A stretch of 64,000 nucleotides of DNA, taken from contig NC_046681.1 of NCBI RefSeq assembly GCF_009870125.1, positions 4,973,001 to 5,037,000 on the forward strand, in the 5' to 3' direction. The DNA comes from Drosophila pseudoobscura (lineage: Eukaryota > Arthropoda > Insecta > Diptera > Drosophilidae). Position numbers and translations under genes: made by a program. The notes under the pieces were generated by a model. The model had not been told where the DNA came from. It was given only the letters and a program-made list of their open reading frames with translations, and did not search any database. Shown piece by piece: positions 21,901 through 36,000 of this stretch (position 1 is the stretch's first letter; every line of letters begins with the position of its first letter).

Positions 21901-24139
21901 CTTCATTAGGCGCATCGAGAATCGGGAAACCTGGAATATCTTGGGAGTGCGTTCTACGTGTACAGTGTGTGTGGGCAGTCCTCGCAATTAGTTAGTCATT
22001 TATTAATGTTAGTCGCTCGCATTTGGACAACGAAATCGGGGAATACCTTATAATAAAGTCATTTATTTCAGAGGGGATGGGGATAGGTATCCCCTGTCAA
22101 CAAGATACAATCTTGGGTATTGCAGATTGTTAAGCAACTCTTATGATGTCTGACATCGAATTTACTTGTAAATTGTTTATTGATTTTGGGGGATCTTGGG
22201 ATTCTACCGATCAAATACTATTCATCTTCAAGAAATTGTAATCTCGGTGCGATCCTGAGTAATTTGTGCAAATATTAATTGGTTTTGATCTGAAGGAATA
22301 TTTTTTTAAAGAGCTTTACTTCTACGTTCCGTGATTTTAGAACTTTAATTTTATTTATTGAAATCCCAATTTCTTTGATCATATGTTAATATTAACTGAT
22401 TGAACCTGAATGACTGTCAAATATTTATAAATATATTTGCACTAAATTTAAGCGATCGAAGAATGATCTTTGAAATTTAATATGTTGACCGCTCCATCGA
22501 GATCACTGCACCTCTTCTTTATAAGATCATATATACAATTTTTTCATATAATCCACACGAGATCATCGTTAGATCAGGCAAACTAATTTAGTAAATTCTC
22601 CAGGTGCTGCGATAGCTAAAACAGAACAAATTCGAAAGCAAAGAGGGTTGAAGATCTGTGAAGGGACAGAAGGAACAGTCTCAGAACAAGGAACCCAATT
22701 AATTAGAAGGCATATCCGCAATTAGTGTGAAAATGATGGCTGAATAGAAAGGAAAAGCAAAATATTGTGCATGAGAAAACTCGGGGAAAAAGTAGCCGAG
22801 AAAGAACGGCAAAAAGTGAGGAAAACAGAGAATGTATTGCATAAGAAAAGAAGAGGAAAATGGGCGAAAGAAAGTCGTAAGAAAGCATTCGGATATGGGG
22901 TAGGAAATAGGTGTCGGAACTGAGTGGCAGACCGAAGGGAGGAGGTCCATAAATCGTGGCGAATATAACGCCAGGCGGCCCATATGTCACACAGTCGAAT
23001 GAAAAGAATATAAAAAGAAGGAAAAGGAAAATAAATGAGGGGAGAAAAGCGAGGAGGAGGGAGGAAGGAACAAGGAAACGCGACAGGATACAATTAGCGA
23101 GGGGGAAGTCAATTGAAGTTACAGCACAGCATTGCAAAGACACAAACACAATAAAAAGGAGGAATCCTTTTAGGGGGAAGAACTCTATCAACAGCTGCCA
23201 GTGCGACCTCTCCACACGGTTCACCTGCCCGCATCACCATCACCATCATCATCAGCCAAGAAAAGCAACAGCAACGGCAACAGAAACAGCAACAGCAGAA
23301 GGCCAGCCGCCAACTCTAGCCACAACAGGTGCATCGATATCAATAGACAGGGAGACAGAGGCTCCTCCTCGATATAATTAAGCGTTGTAAAACCACTAGA
23401 AAATACCAGTTGACGTTGCGCATGCGCCGTTCGAAGAAGCACCTGACACCGCCACAACAGGAAGAGCCAGAGGGGGAGCTGAACTAGGGCCCGGGGATAA
23501 GGGCAGCTGAGCTCCGGGCATCAATCGAGACTCGTGGAAATTCTATTAAGAAAACAAAATACAAAACAAAAAACTGACCAGCTACCTGCCCAACGATGAT
23601 CCAAGCCCCGGCAACCCATAGCATTCTAGCTCTGTAATTTGAATATCTTCAACACATTGAAGAATATTTACTCTGCTGTATGCTAAAAGCGAAAATTTCG
23701 TATATTGTTTTTCGAGAAAAACTCACGTAAACAAATTTGTTTTGGGTTTTCGAGACGAGTAGGAAACTCCTCGACCACATGCTGTGTCTGCTGGGTCTCC
23801 TCTCTTAGAGGATCATATGCTGTCGGATAGATAATGCGGGACTAACTGTTGATAGTCCTTTTTGTCAAGTCGTAAAAAGAACTCAATACCAACACGAAAC
23901 ATGTGATGGGCATCGTGTCCTCCTCGAGGAGGACTTTTCCATCCAAAAGGTGGAAGCCCAAGATTAATAAATTGTTGTTTTTATACTTGATTTTTGATTG
24001 ATTTTTTTATTTTTTCTCATTTTTAGTTCCTCTTTTAACTATTTAAATTATTCCAACACAAAATACTGCCTCCGACGAGCCAGCCTTCACATAATATTCA
24101 GGATTCCTTACCTCAACGGCTTCTCGAGGCCGTACAATT

Positions 24140-27100
24140 ATGGGTTTATATGACAAGAGGTAAGTGTACGATTTGTGTTTCGAATTTCCGTTCTCTATAT
24201 TTTTTTTTTAAGTTTTAAGTTTATAAAACAATTAAAAAAGAATACATGTCCATGTAATATACATTTCAGAGCGTATCAGTTCTCTTTCAGGCTATAGATA
24301 AATAAAGAAAATATGTTTAATATTCTATTTTGAACTACAAACTGTTTTAGTTTTGGGTTTCTACGGCTTCAATTGAGTATTTGGGCACTAACCAACACTG
24401 TTTCTAACCGGTCTACAAACAAATATCCAACCCTGTGCTACCCTAACTAACACTGGTTTCGAACGTCATCAACTGCTTCTTCAACATCATTTTGAACGGT
24501 TTGACTTTCTTGAACAACCTTCATACTTATTTTATTGCCTTTCTCTCATACATTTCCTTTTCCCATCAAACGTTTTTCGTGACTTCCATTTCCTTTGGAG
24601 TAACCAAAACTAATTAACACCCCACATGTCTCTAATATCAAACGAAATGAGCGACTCTCTGAGCGACTTCCTGTGGCGACAACGACAGAAGCCTCTTACT
24701 TCCTTTTTACCACTAACTATCCTGGTAGCCAGCAGCATGCGCTCTACAGTCAGTCCGGTCTCTCTTTAATTCGTTTTACCAAAATGATGTTTATCTAATA
24801 ACATTTTCGTAATTATAAAGTGACAGAGCCCTGGTTGGTTTGGTTATGTTATGCCTGAATACCCCCCGATATAGGCCCGCAGGAGCACTCTACTGTTCTG
24901 CTCCTACTGTTCCTCTACTGTTCCTCTACTGTTCCTGGATCCCAAGTGCGATAATCTAAAATGCATTTTCACTGTCAATTCCCAAAAGTTCTCCAAAAAG
25001 GCCCGAACAGATGGTTTTGTAGGTGTTAAAGTCGAGACCGGGCGTTCCGTTGATAACCAAGTGCCGTCGCTGCATTCCTCTACACTCGGCATTCCTTTAC
25101 AGGACATGCCACGATGTCCTGCGTGTGATTAGTAAATAATTGCGCGCGAAAATGACATTAGAAAAGTGTTTAGTTGTGGGACGGTCGGTTTCGTTGAGGG
25201 TTGCACCCAGGGCCAAAGCCAGGGCCAGGACACTGCCCAGGGGTTGTACGTACATGCTGATAATGTTGTCATAGCGCACACTTTCTGCGGCTTTTTCCGT
25301 CATTGCGACAGTCAGTCATGTGTCCTGGCCAACACCAGGACAGAAATTAATTGAGTTTAATATGTTTGACCCTCTATTTTGATGTTGGGTGGGTGCCTTC
25401 GCCTGCGCATGACCGTAATTGCATAATTGCCCAGTCATTTGCTCATGTCAGATGCGTCCCTCGCTACATCATCACCCATGCCTCCCCCCTTTCGGAGCGA
25501 TCATTCCGATCACTTAAGTGATAGTCCATTTTATGGACATATTTCGTAGTCGGGAGTCAGGTCAACATGTGTGCCACATAATTATGGGTATTTGTTGCGA
25601 AACTATAACGGAATTTGTCAAAATGTCGCTCTTTGAGGTTATGAAGTGAGGGAACAGAAAGCGTTGCATACTTTTGCGGGTAGCTTTATCTCTGAATAGG
25701 TTATGGTCGGAAAAGTATGGAAAAACGACCCGATATGTGACCCACAATGCAGTCAGTCGATGAGCTGAAGCACTATTAGTGCCGAAACGATGTTTTCCGA
25801 CAGGCATAATCTGTCGATTACAAACCCGGACTTAAGCATATATTTCTTCCGCTCAAAAGCTCTAGTCTCATTGAATTAACTTGAAGTGTAGTGGAGTACC
25901 GACCATAGGGGCTAAGTAAAGGCTGTAAAATGGATGTCAACTACGACCAATTCCAATTTTCCTCTCCTGCATAAACGCGTTTCGCGGGTCATGCGGCAGC
26001 GCTCTTCGGTTAGTTTGGGCGGGAGCTGATCTGTTTCCAAAATCAAAACAGAATCAAGAGACATTTTCTATAAATCTAAGCCTTCACGGATCTCTCTGTA
26101 CTAGTTTTCCAAATGTTCTTCCTCAAAGGCTTCAAATGGTTCAAATTCATCATCGGGGATGTGTTTCGGTACAAATTTATAGCATCAACAGCAACAAATT
26201 GGTTGGCCCATGCCCCTCGCCGCTTGATATAATTTATCATGTGAGAAAGATCGATCCTTGATACTATTCCCAATGCCAGATCCACTTATTATGCATTGGA
26301 CAATATTCCTGGAATACGCACGGCCTTACGGTGTTTTCCTCTTATCATCTCCGACTGGCGGCGGCACGGCACCCCAAGATAGTGCCTTTAGCCCCAGCTG
26401 CCATTCGCGCTACCTACAGCAGAAAGCAGAAACAGAAACAAGATTCAAGCCACGCTGCAGGGGAAAGGGGAACGGAAACTTTCACCGAGAAATGACAAAT
26501 TTCAGGGTGAACCTTTAACCAGAGAGATCTGAGAACCCTGACCCCGTGAAACCCACCAACAGAAGGAAAGAGAGAAAGGATGGATGGTTAAAAAACTTCC
26601 ATCCACTGGGTGTGCTGTGTGCACGTACACTCCATTAGTCCTTCTTCCTTTCTCCACATTCTCCGCGAGAGAAGGAGAGAGAGACGCGACATTTCTCGCC
26701 ATAACTCATTTTTAAGCGATTCCATTTCCTCGTAATTTACTACGTGATTACTTTTTCTTGTTCATTAAACCATTAAACGCGATCGATAGCGGAGGGCCAG
26801 CTATCATCCTTGACAAGGATCAAAACAGGCAGCCTCGGCCTTGGTCTCGATACCACACACCCAATCGCAATCGCAGTCGCAGTCGCAATCCTCTGACCAA
26901 GGAGAAATGGCTTAAGCATTTGAATTTATGTGCAGCAGCCCTTTTTCTATTTTTTTCTTAGCTGTATTCAAGATTCCCCTTTCACAGATTCCTTCGGATG
27001 AACCCCGACCTCGACACCTTTTGTCGGTCGGTTTGGTCTCAAGGGTTAGGTTTCGTTTTTTGCTCCTTTCCTCAAATTGCAAAAATTCGCGCAACGAATT

Positions 27101-29980
27101 GCTTGAAGTGCAGTTCCTTACTGCTTCCTTACACTTGAGGGGCAAAAGACCTGAGAGGAACATCTGCCCATCGGCGAATGGGAAACCGAATTGAAAGGAG
27201 GGAAATTCTATGCCAGCCTCTTGCATTATGCATAATGTGCATGCAAATTTGCCAAAATTGCTCAATAATCTTGAGCAAGGAAAAGGGTCCACTTCACAGA
27301 GGAAAGGGCTTTCTTTTCCTCGGGAGCGCGCCCTCGATCCCATTTTCCAGTTCCCTCGATCAGTCATCTCGATTTCAATTTCCCGGATGTTAAATATTAA
27401 TGTATCCGTTGGGTGCCTCAATCTCGTGTCTAGCATCTAGCATCTCGATTCGACGGTCGACGGAGGCCGTGTCGTGTCAAAATTCAATGAATTTATGTTT
27501 CGTTTGTATCTATTTTAGAGCGAATGAACGCCCCTATGCCCATGCCCTGTGCGATTTGCTCGGCAGGCAGCACGTATTGAATTTCTCTTTCTACATATTT
27601 TGCGAAAATCAAAAGAAATGTTCTACTAATCCCCAAAAGAGTGGGGGGCACAGTGATTCGGGGTTGTGTGAATATGTGGCATGAGAGTCAATAGTCCATA
27701 GTCACGATATCCTTTTTTCTTATTACCTAAAACCTAATAGTTTTAAACAATTTGCATAAAATTCCATAAAACTTGTCTAAAATCATTACAATTTTCTTGT
27801 TATTATCTTATATAAAACAGTGTTTGTTTGTTTCAAAAAGTTCTTTCAAAAGGTTTGATTTAAAATATAAATTAACTAAATTATACAAATTTGGAAATAA
27901 AAAATGTTTTTGGTTAAATCCAAAACTAATGCAAAACTTTTACAAAAGCCACATTGAAATATTATCTCAGATTAGATCGTTGGTCGTTTGAATTTATTCT
28001 GAATTATGATTATTTTTTTTTTAATTGAAATGGGTACGATGTACGAATTACTCAGTAAAAACTATGCAGCATATGCAACAAAATGTTGAATAAATGTACT
28101 TTTTCTCCCATCGTTGTACCACTGTTGTAATTTCTCCTGCTTTCTCGCATTTGCAGTTTTTCTACTACCAGCAGCACTGAGCCCAATGGAAGCGTAGTCA
28201 GAACCGGCGCCAGCGCCAGCACCGAGGAAGCAGCCAGCAGCAACATTGTCGTCGTCGTCAACAGCAGCAGTTGCAGCAGCAGCCCAGCTCCTCCGTCATC
28301 CCCATCAGCAGCAGCAGCAGCAGCAGCCTCGTCCTCGTCCTTGGCAGCAGCAGCAGCAGCATCAGCCCCCTTTATAGCACAAAAAGAGCTCCCTGGAATA
28401 GAAGTGGAGATGTGCTCTTGTGATAATCAGAACCCTGCAACATCCGCAGCCAATGCAACAACTTCCAATGGCATTAAACGTAAACGGCGTTTTAGCAGCA
28501 GCGACTCCAATGATGATGCAAAGGTGAGCCACCCATTCCCCACCCATCCCCTCTCACACAAAATATAGAATATTACTGTATGGCTGTCTGGGTACTCGTA
28601 TGAGATAAGTTTTATGAATGAAGTTGCATTATCAGAGCACATGTGACCTCGTTGATTGGCGCAATCTTATCAAGGAAATGCCCATGCCCCGCGTGAGTGA
28701 GGGAGAGCCGGCGGCCAATGAATGACCTAAACGATCTTGGAATATGTGTATGATGTGCGATGATCAAGCTAATTTGATCTGTGTAGTGGATCTGTCTAGT
28801 GGATTTGTGTGAGTTTTTATATTCAAAGTTTCGATTTTACTCAAAATTGATTTGATATTCTTCTCTTTCATCGATCTATGGAATATGGATCTTTGCTGAG
28901 CAACACTAAGCCAGTAGATCGATCATTGACGTCTAGTCGTTGATTAAAGTATTTATAAATAGTTATACATACGAGGATTTTTTTAAAAAGCTGATGTTAC
29001 TATGATCCCTTAATGAATTGAGCTAGAATTAAACTTTGTTCACAATTACATAGGAAAGATGGCTAATGATTCCTTCCCGTACATATCCATTTCTTTAGAT
29101 CAAGTGAATATCCATATCGATTCCAGTTCTTGAATGACTAAACTTGATTATCTTTTTGGGAATTCTCATCGATTAACTTTGTTTTGTTGCAAAAGAAAAG
29201 GATCTAAGAGCTACGGATTCACATTTAATTATTGTCTGAGTTGTTTCCATTGATCTTCGTATATTTTTAGAAAATCAATTCAAATGTCTATCTCCCGTTT
29301 TCGTGTGTTTAGTAAACGATCTTTTATTTGTTATTTGCCCTTTTAGAGTGCAGTAGCCCTTTCATGGCTTCCGATGCTGCTGCCGATCCTCATTCCTCAT
29401 TAGATCTCTAGCCAAATAAGCCCTTGGGCACGTAGTCAGCCAGCTCCTCCTGGGCGCACACACGCACGCACAATGCCGAGATGAGCCCAAAAATAAACGC
29501 TACTTATGCGGAAAAAGGCTCATTTGGCATCCTTGCTAGAAGTCAGATCTCTCCGTTCTGTGCCTTGGCTCTCAAGTAGCTGCAATCAAAGCCAATGGAA
29601 CAATGGCTTCTCTCTGGCGGGTCTCCTGGAGTCTCCTGGCAGCTCCTGGCAGCTGTGTTGGTGCAAAGGATTTTTGAGAAGTAAGAAGCATGTCAGCAGC
29701 AGCAGCAGCAGCAGCAGCTCCTCGACGTGCAATGAACTTGCAGAAATCGAGTTTGGGTTGTTTTTTGCACTGTTTGCCGGCCGTTTGCCTTCCTGCCAAG
29801 AAACAACAAATGTCATTTTATCCAGGAAAAAAAACTAAGGCAATGTCTGGCCCCCTTCATGCTGTAGGGGAATTCCGAGGGGTCTTGCCACTAGTATGTT
29901 GAGCATATGCACGAAAGGACAAAGGACAGCGACAGCGACAGCTACAGCGACGTTGCGCATGCGCGCACACCTTGAGCAGC

Positions 29981-30022
<42 letters not shown>

Positions 30023-33000
30023 GTGGATCACCAGGGGTGGTTTGCCAAGGAGAGGACGGACCTCAAAGTCAAGGCGGCGCACAAGCGTCCGTTAGGGCCG
30101 TAGGAAGTATTTGAAATTGCGATAGTTATAGGCTATGGCTTGAGGCGCAGCAACTAGATCAAGACGATGGGTAAGGATGGTGAGGATGGGTACCGGAATG
30201 GGACAGGGAGCTAACCACAAACACGAATGTGAGCCAGCGAACGAGTGAGCCGTGGAGGGGTTCAGCAGCGCCGCCTTATCCTTTTCAAGGATCACTGGGT
30301 AGGCTGCCAAGTTTTCCATTTTTCCTGCCCTGCTCCTTGCCGCTTCCCTAATTAAATATTCATCGAGACGACATTTGCTGCAGAAGATGTTACCGTTCCA
30401 TAAAAAGTGGTCGGTAGCTCGTTGCATTTTGCTACCCCGTCTAGGGACATTATCCTTATGCAAATGCGTGTCCCGTTCCCGCTACCGATCCGGGACTCCG
30501 GTCTGCTCATTAGATTTCCGTTAAACTTTTATGCAAATCATCTTGCTCCTAGTCCTTCTCCTCCTCCTTCTCCTTCTCCTGCTCCTGCTCCTGTCGGATG
30601 TCATCTGGGTTTGGGATGTATGCAGCCCTGCATTGGAATTCCTTGAAATATTATACAATATTTGTTTTGCTGCTGGCAAAAGGATAAAAATTACGGTATT
30701 ATTTTACCAATTTGTCAGTGTAATGTAAACCCTTTTTTCTTCCTTTCTTCGTCTCCTGCTCGAAGCATGAAATCGCTGAAAGTTTCCTTCTCTTTTTTTG
30801 GGAAAACTTCATTGTTTCTTTTTGCCGAAACAAGACCAGGAGGGAGGGCAGTTGTTGTGTTTGGGATAGGATAGGGTTGAGGTTGAGGTTTGCCTGGGAT
30901 GCAATCAAGTGCAGGGCTTGATTTCTGTCAAGTCAGTTTCCCGGGCATTGTGGGAAATTGATTTCAAGTTTTCCCCACGATCACCCCAGATTGCATCCCG
31001 ACATGGGATGGATTCCACGGACTCTAATGTTCTCTGTAATTCGAAGTTTTCTCTAATTTTAAAGGGGATTTCATTTAGCGAACGGGTAAACAAGAGTTGA
31101 CAGGACCGTTTGGGATGCTTTCTGTAATGATCTGTTTTGAGCTGACAGATCCCATCCGTATGATAAGAAAACCAGTTTCAACTAAAGACAGTTGATAGAT
31201 TCATCAGCTCTATGTTATCGATGATCTAGAAAACAGTTAGTATAAATAAGAGCAACAATAGAGATTACGTCTACGTCTTCTTCGGGTAACAAATTATTTC
31301 AAAAATTCATATTTTGATGATGCTTAGCGGCCTTCAATTGTTTATGTTGCTACCGGAGAGACATTCAGGCGCAGAGAGGACTTTCGCTGTGTTTCAGATC
31401 TCTACATACTTTTTTGGGGGTACGTGCGCTCCTAACAGATCTGATTGGAACCACAAAGGACTCTTAATAAACTTACTATGCCATACCTTCAATGGATCGT
31501 AAAGCAGTAGACAAAAATTTACACATACCTTCCTCACATTCTCCTTACCCTCGATGTCCTTGCCTAAAACATTTATCATTTCATGTTTTCGTATTCAAAA
31601 TTTATTTGGCGGTTTATCCTTTGTCCACTTACGCTCCGATCCTGCCCGTCCGCCAAAGGGCTATGCTTTAATTTACTTTCGTCATGGATCTAACCAATTG
31701 CATGATTAATTACAATACGTCTGTCCGAAGGGTTTCCCTCCCTCTCTGCACTCATATTTCCTCAGACTTGATGAAGATTTTCCTGCCAAGTCACGGGCAG
31801 GACAACCGCGAAAGGATTGTGTTGGATTAACCCCCTTCCCGTGGACACTGACCAGAGGTCAGTTTTTGGTTTGGTTGGAAATATGAGTGTTTGTTATTGT
31901 CCTTCTGGGACATGTCTTGCTCTCGTCTGGCATGTTGTTTGCATATCATTTATTACATGAAGAGCAGGAGCAGTGGCCAAGGCCTCGAGCTAATTTAGAA
32001 TCTTGAATAATGACATTAGGAGAAATGTAATTTGTCAAAGAAAGAAAACAAGAAACGAGAGAGGTTTCCATAACATATTTTTGAAAGAACCTCCAAAACA
32101 GTACGCAAAAACAACATACATGCGTGTGCATGATGCTCGACTCGCGATGCGCAAGTGAATGCTGCAAAAACAACTTACATTGCGTGTGCCTGACACCGCA
32201 CAATGATGCTCTCTGGCTTCTCTGATAAGAGTTTTTGTTTTTGCTGTTTCTGATTCCCAGAAATCTTAATTTATCTCCAATCGAAAATTTCATTTCTGTA
32301 AAATATTAACAATTTTTAAAGATCCATTGAAGATCGGGAAAAAGACCGAATTAAATGTTATCAAAAAGGACCTTGGGGAGAGTGAAAAGAACGAAGGTAG
32401 AAATAATAAAACGAAACAACAATGCTGCATATTACACGGCAAAGTTACACCTGGTCCTGGTCCGGGGCTGGGCCCAGGGACGGGGGCAGACCCACGCCAA
32501 TGGTAAAACGATCGACGCGACGCAGCGAAAAAAAACTAAAGGTGTTTCGGTTGCGAGCAGACGGCAGACGAAAGATTACGACACATAAGCGCAGGACTTT
32601 GAAGGGTATGAGGGAGAGCAGTAAATGCCAGCACAGCACGGAGGGCGACTCAGAGAGAGAGAGAGTGAGAGTGAGAGCAGCAGCAGCAGCAGCAGCAGCA
32701 GGAGAGTAAGAGCCACACAATGGGGCATTGAAGGAGATTGAGGTTGACGACTGCGACGAAGCCGACGACGACGACGACGACGACTTTGTCGCATAACAAT
32801 TGCTTTTCTTGACTGTTTTGTCTATATGTACCCATAACTGCTGGAAGATGTGGACAGGGATTGTGGAATTGCATCATCTGCTCCTGCTGCTCCTCCCAGT
32901 GATATTTCGAGTGATGTTTTGGGTGCCTTTAGCAGCAAGAGATCATCGTCAACTGCCATCAACTGCAATCGCAATAGCAGTCACTGGAGCAGGGACAGCT

Positions 33001-36000
33001 GCCACCATCGTTGACTACTAGTCTTTGGGCAGAGGAGAAATCCTTGAATCGGCTTAAGGGCAACAACCCAGTTTAACCCTTGTTAAACTTAAGATGCAAC
33101 GCAACCCTCTCTTCCCCGAAGATTGGTCCAGATTCTGTTCCAGCCCACATTACAGTTCACTAATTTCTCACACATCATGTCATAAAGTTCCCAAAGATGG
33201 GAAAAGGCCTATACTCTATCCACGCTTGACCAGATCCCGATCTACCCCCACCCCCTGGCAGATGCAATGTCCACGTACCAAAGCGAAGCAATGCCAAAGG
33301 GAACAGAACGGAATGTAATGTCCATTGTCTGTGGGATTGTCCATTGGCATTGGCATCTTATGCCATTGCACGCTTTGATTTTAATTACATTGCATCTGGG
33401 GTTCCTTGACATGTGTCCATTTCCATTACCAATTCCACATCCACTTCCATTTGCGATTGCCATTCTCTCGGTCTCGGTCTCGGTCTCGCTCTCGCTCTTC
33501 TGTTACCTAAATCATCGCTCCCTTCAGAGCGGAGGGTTGCTTGTTGTTCGTTACGTTACTGCAGTTCCTCCAGAAAGAATAAGAAATTAAATTTGTCATG
33601 CGTCTTGGACCTTCCTGTCCGTCGTCTGATGCAAAAAAAAAATTATTTACCTTGGAAATGTATCTTCCCTCAGAGAGGTGGAAGGAAGGAACGAACGGAA
33701 GGAAGGAAGGCAAACCTACTCAAACAATTAAAAGTGTCACATAAATATCGTAAAATTCCCTCATTTTTACGCAACAAATTATGTGAAAATCTTTAATGAG
33801 CCAGCCAAGAGGGAGGGATGGCTGTAATATTGTTAAGCTTTTACGATGTGTGAGATTGCGAGTTATAGAATCGAACATTGAAACATATCCCCCAGATTGA
33901 TGTGTGCAAAAATTTGATAAAAGAAATCAAGGGAAAGATCAATTTCAGTCGTAAACTTGGGAAATTCTTTTCAAGATAATAGATTTTATTGCTTCTGTCT
34001 TGGATATTTCTGTATGATATTTGATGAAAGATTCTTGACCCAATCATGAGGATCATAGGCTACACAAATATGCAAATAAATGACTGGAACGATCCTGAGA
34101 GGCTTCAAATTTACTCGGAACTTTGCATTCTTTGATATGCACCTACAATCCCACAGAAATCCTTCCATTCTTTCGTAGATTTATACGGACTTTCTGATCT
34201 TGGCTTCTGTATTCGATCAGCTGCCGAGGAGAACAATGGTCAAGGATCTGCTGGGATCTTGCTGCTGTAATCTTATGACTCACGAGGGACTCTGCGTTTT
34301 TGTGTGGTTCCCATTAGCCTTGCTCTACATTCGACTTTCGCAACGCCCCACACGATCTGTCCCAGGGTCGTCTACCCTCCAGCCGTTGATAAAGATAAAA
34401 GATAAATTACTAGAGGAATAGCTCCCAAGATTTAAAAGATTTTTGCGCTGCAGCCGCTCTGGCAGCTCGAGCCAAAGACGGACATAAATTATATAAGTAC
34501 TATCCGCAGATGTGTGTGTACAGACACATACTCTGTCTGTCTAGGTAGTGATTTTTCCAACGTCTTCGTCTACCTGGACACACACGGAGGAATTGTTGAC
34601 AAAAATAATTGTAGAAAGGATCAGGGCCAGCCGTGCCGTGCCGTCAGTGGGATTTGTTGTTGGGCTGATAAACACCCAGAGGCGAAAAATGCACTGCGAA
34701 AACAACAGACAGGCACAGGCACAGGCACAGGCACAGGCCAGGCCCCACGGAATGAACGAACGTCTCAAGGAAATAGCCAGATCTCCGGGAAGGAACTACC
34801 CTTAAAGCGGTAGAGCGGAGCTGGCACCAGAGCAGTAGAGCAAGCGAGAGGGCAAGCTGCTGCTTGCCAGCCTTTTTTCACCGTTCACCGTTGTTGCAAC
34901 GTTGTCGTGAAAGCAACCCCTATTTCCAGGCCGTTGCATTCGTTGAGCAGGATAACGACGATCAACGATCGGAGTGCTGTTCGGGGCTCTAGGGGCTCTC
35001 GGGGATCGGCGATCTGGAACGAGGGACGTCGAGCTCAGTTGCACAGCGCCAGTCAACGCGTTTGGTACACGATCCGCTCAATCCGGCTCTCATCTCGGAG
35101 TGACCAGAAGAACAAAGACTATCTATATGTATAGCACATATTCGTAATACCAACAAAAATAATTAAATACAAATAAACTCAAACCAAAAATGATACGCTG
35201 CTAAAAGAGGAAGGGAAGCAGAGACTGAGACCAAAAAAGAAATACTGTGTATTTCGAGTGCAAAAACCTAATTTAATAACCGGATTCGGCCAAGAGATCA
35301 CCTCACCAGCCAGCAACCAACCAACCAACAACAAAATAAACCAACCAACAAATTGTTTCCAATGTTATAGCACACGACATTTATTTGCACTCTTACACAT
35401 ACCAAAGAATCAACCGAACAACCGAAATTTAAACCAAAGACTGCCACCAGAGTCGAGAATCATCAAAGCAAAAAGTGCAATAACAATTTTTGTATATTGA
35501 TTATACAAAAACAAAAAAAAGAAATAATTCAAGGAAAGAAACCCAAAAGAAATTCAAACAAAAACGTCTCGAAACGCTTCCACGAGATCCCAAGCTAAGG
35601 AAGAGCAACCCAAACGAAACCAAACCAAAGTGTTATTGTTGTACCACTATACGAACGTAGTAGCCTTTATCCTGTATCCTTTTGTGTGCTGCGCCGCCCA
35701 CACTGCACTCCACGGTTTCGGGCTAACATTTTGTGCGGGTGTACCCGGTCGGTCCATCTATCAAGGATTAAGAATTTTGACAGGCGTGCCCACATAAATT
35801 CTGGCCACCGTTGAACCGCGGCACTGCTGCCTGTGCCTGATCTGATCTGATCCTCCTTTGCTAATTATATTCGAGACACGTTTCTAATTCCGCCGCCATC
35901 CGTCTGTGTGTGTGTGTGTGTGCGCGCGTGTGATCCAGTTACTGACTCCTGAATATCCTTTCCATTGTCGTTCATGTTATTATGAAGTTGGAACAGAAGC

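Larger units (their letters stand above)
16561..24026 (+). other. Cyclin E upstream intron/alternative promoter region
   Basis: No conserved coding frame. It contains several possible starts (around 17.7-18.4 kb, with leader-like composition), microsatellites (TG at 18548-18571, CA at 18939-18950 and about 19022), poly-pyrimidine tracts and a purine-rich block at 22.7-23.1 kb. In D. melanogaster this region holds tissue-specific Cyclin E enhancers; individual elements cannot be mapped from sequence here. Confidence 0.5.
28524..35036 (+). other. Cyclin E intron between type II exon and common exons
   Basis: Noncoding. It contains many low-complexity tracts: CAG-rich at 29694-29717, CT at 29986-30014, CAG at 32677-32701, GAC at about 32760-32782, plus an imperfect short tandem duplication at about 32106-32200. 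Long open frames here are repeat-encoded and unconvincing. In D. melanogaster regulatory elements for larval and embryonic expression lie within the gene, so enhancer content is likely but not identifiable. Confidence 0.5.

Noticed and set aside
22699..23224. 173-codon minus-strand Phe/Leu-rich frame
   Set aside because: Reflects a purine-rich tract on the plus strand; it encodes only low-complexity hydrophobic sequence.
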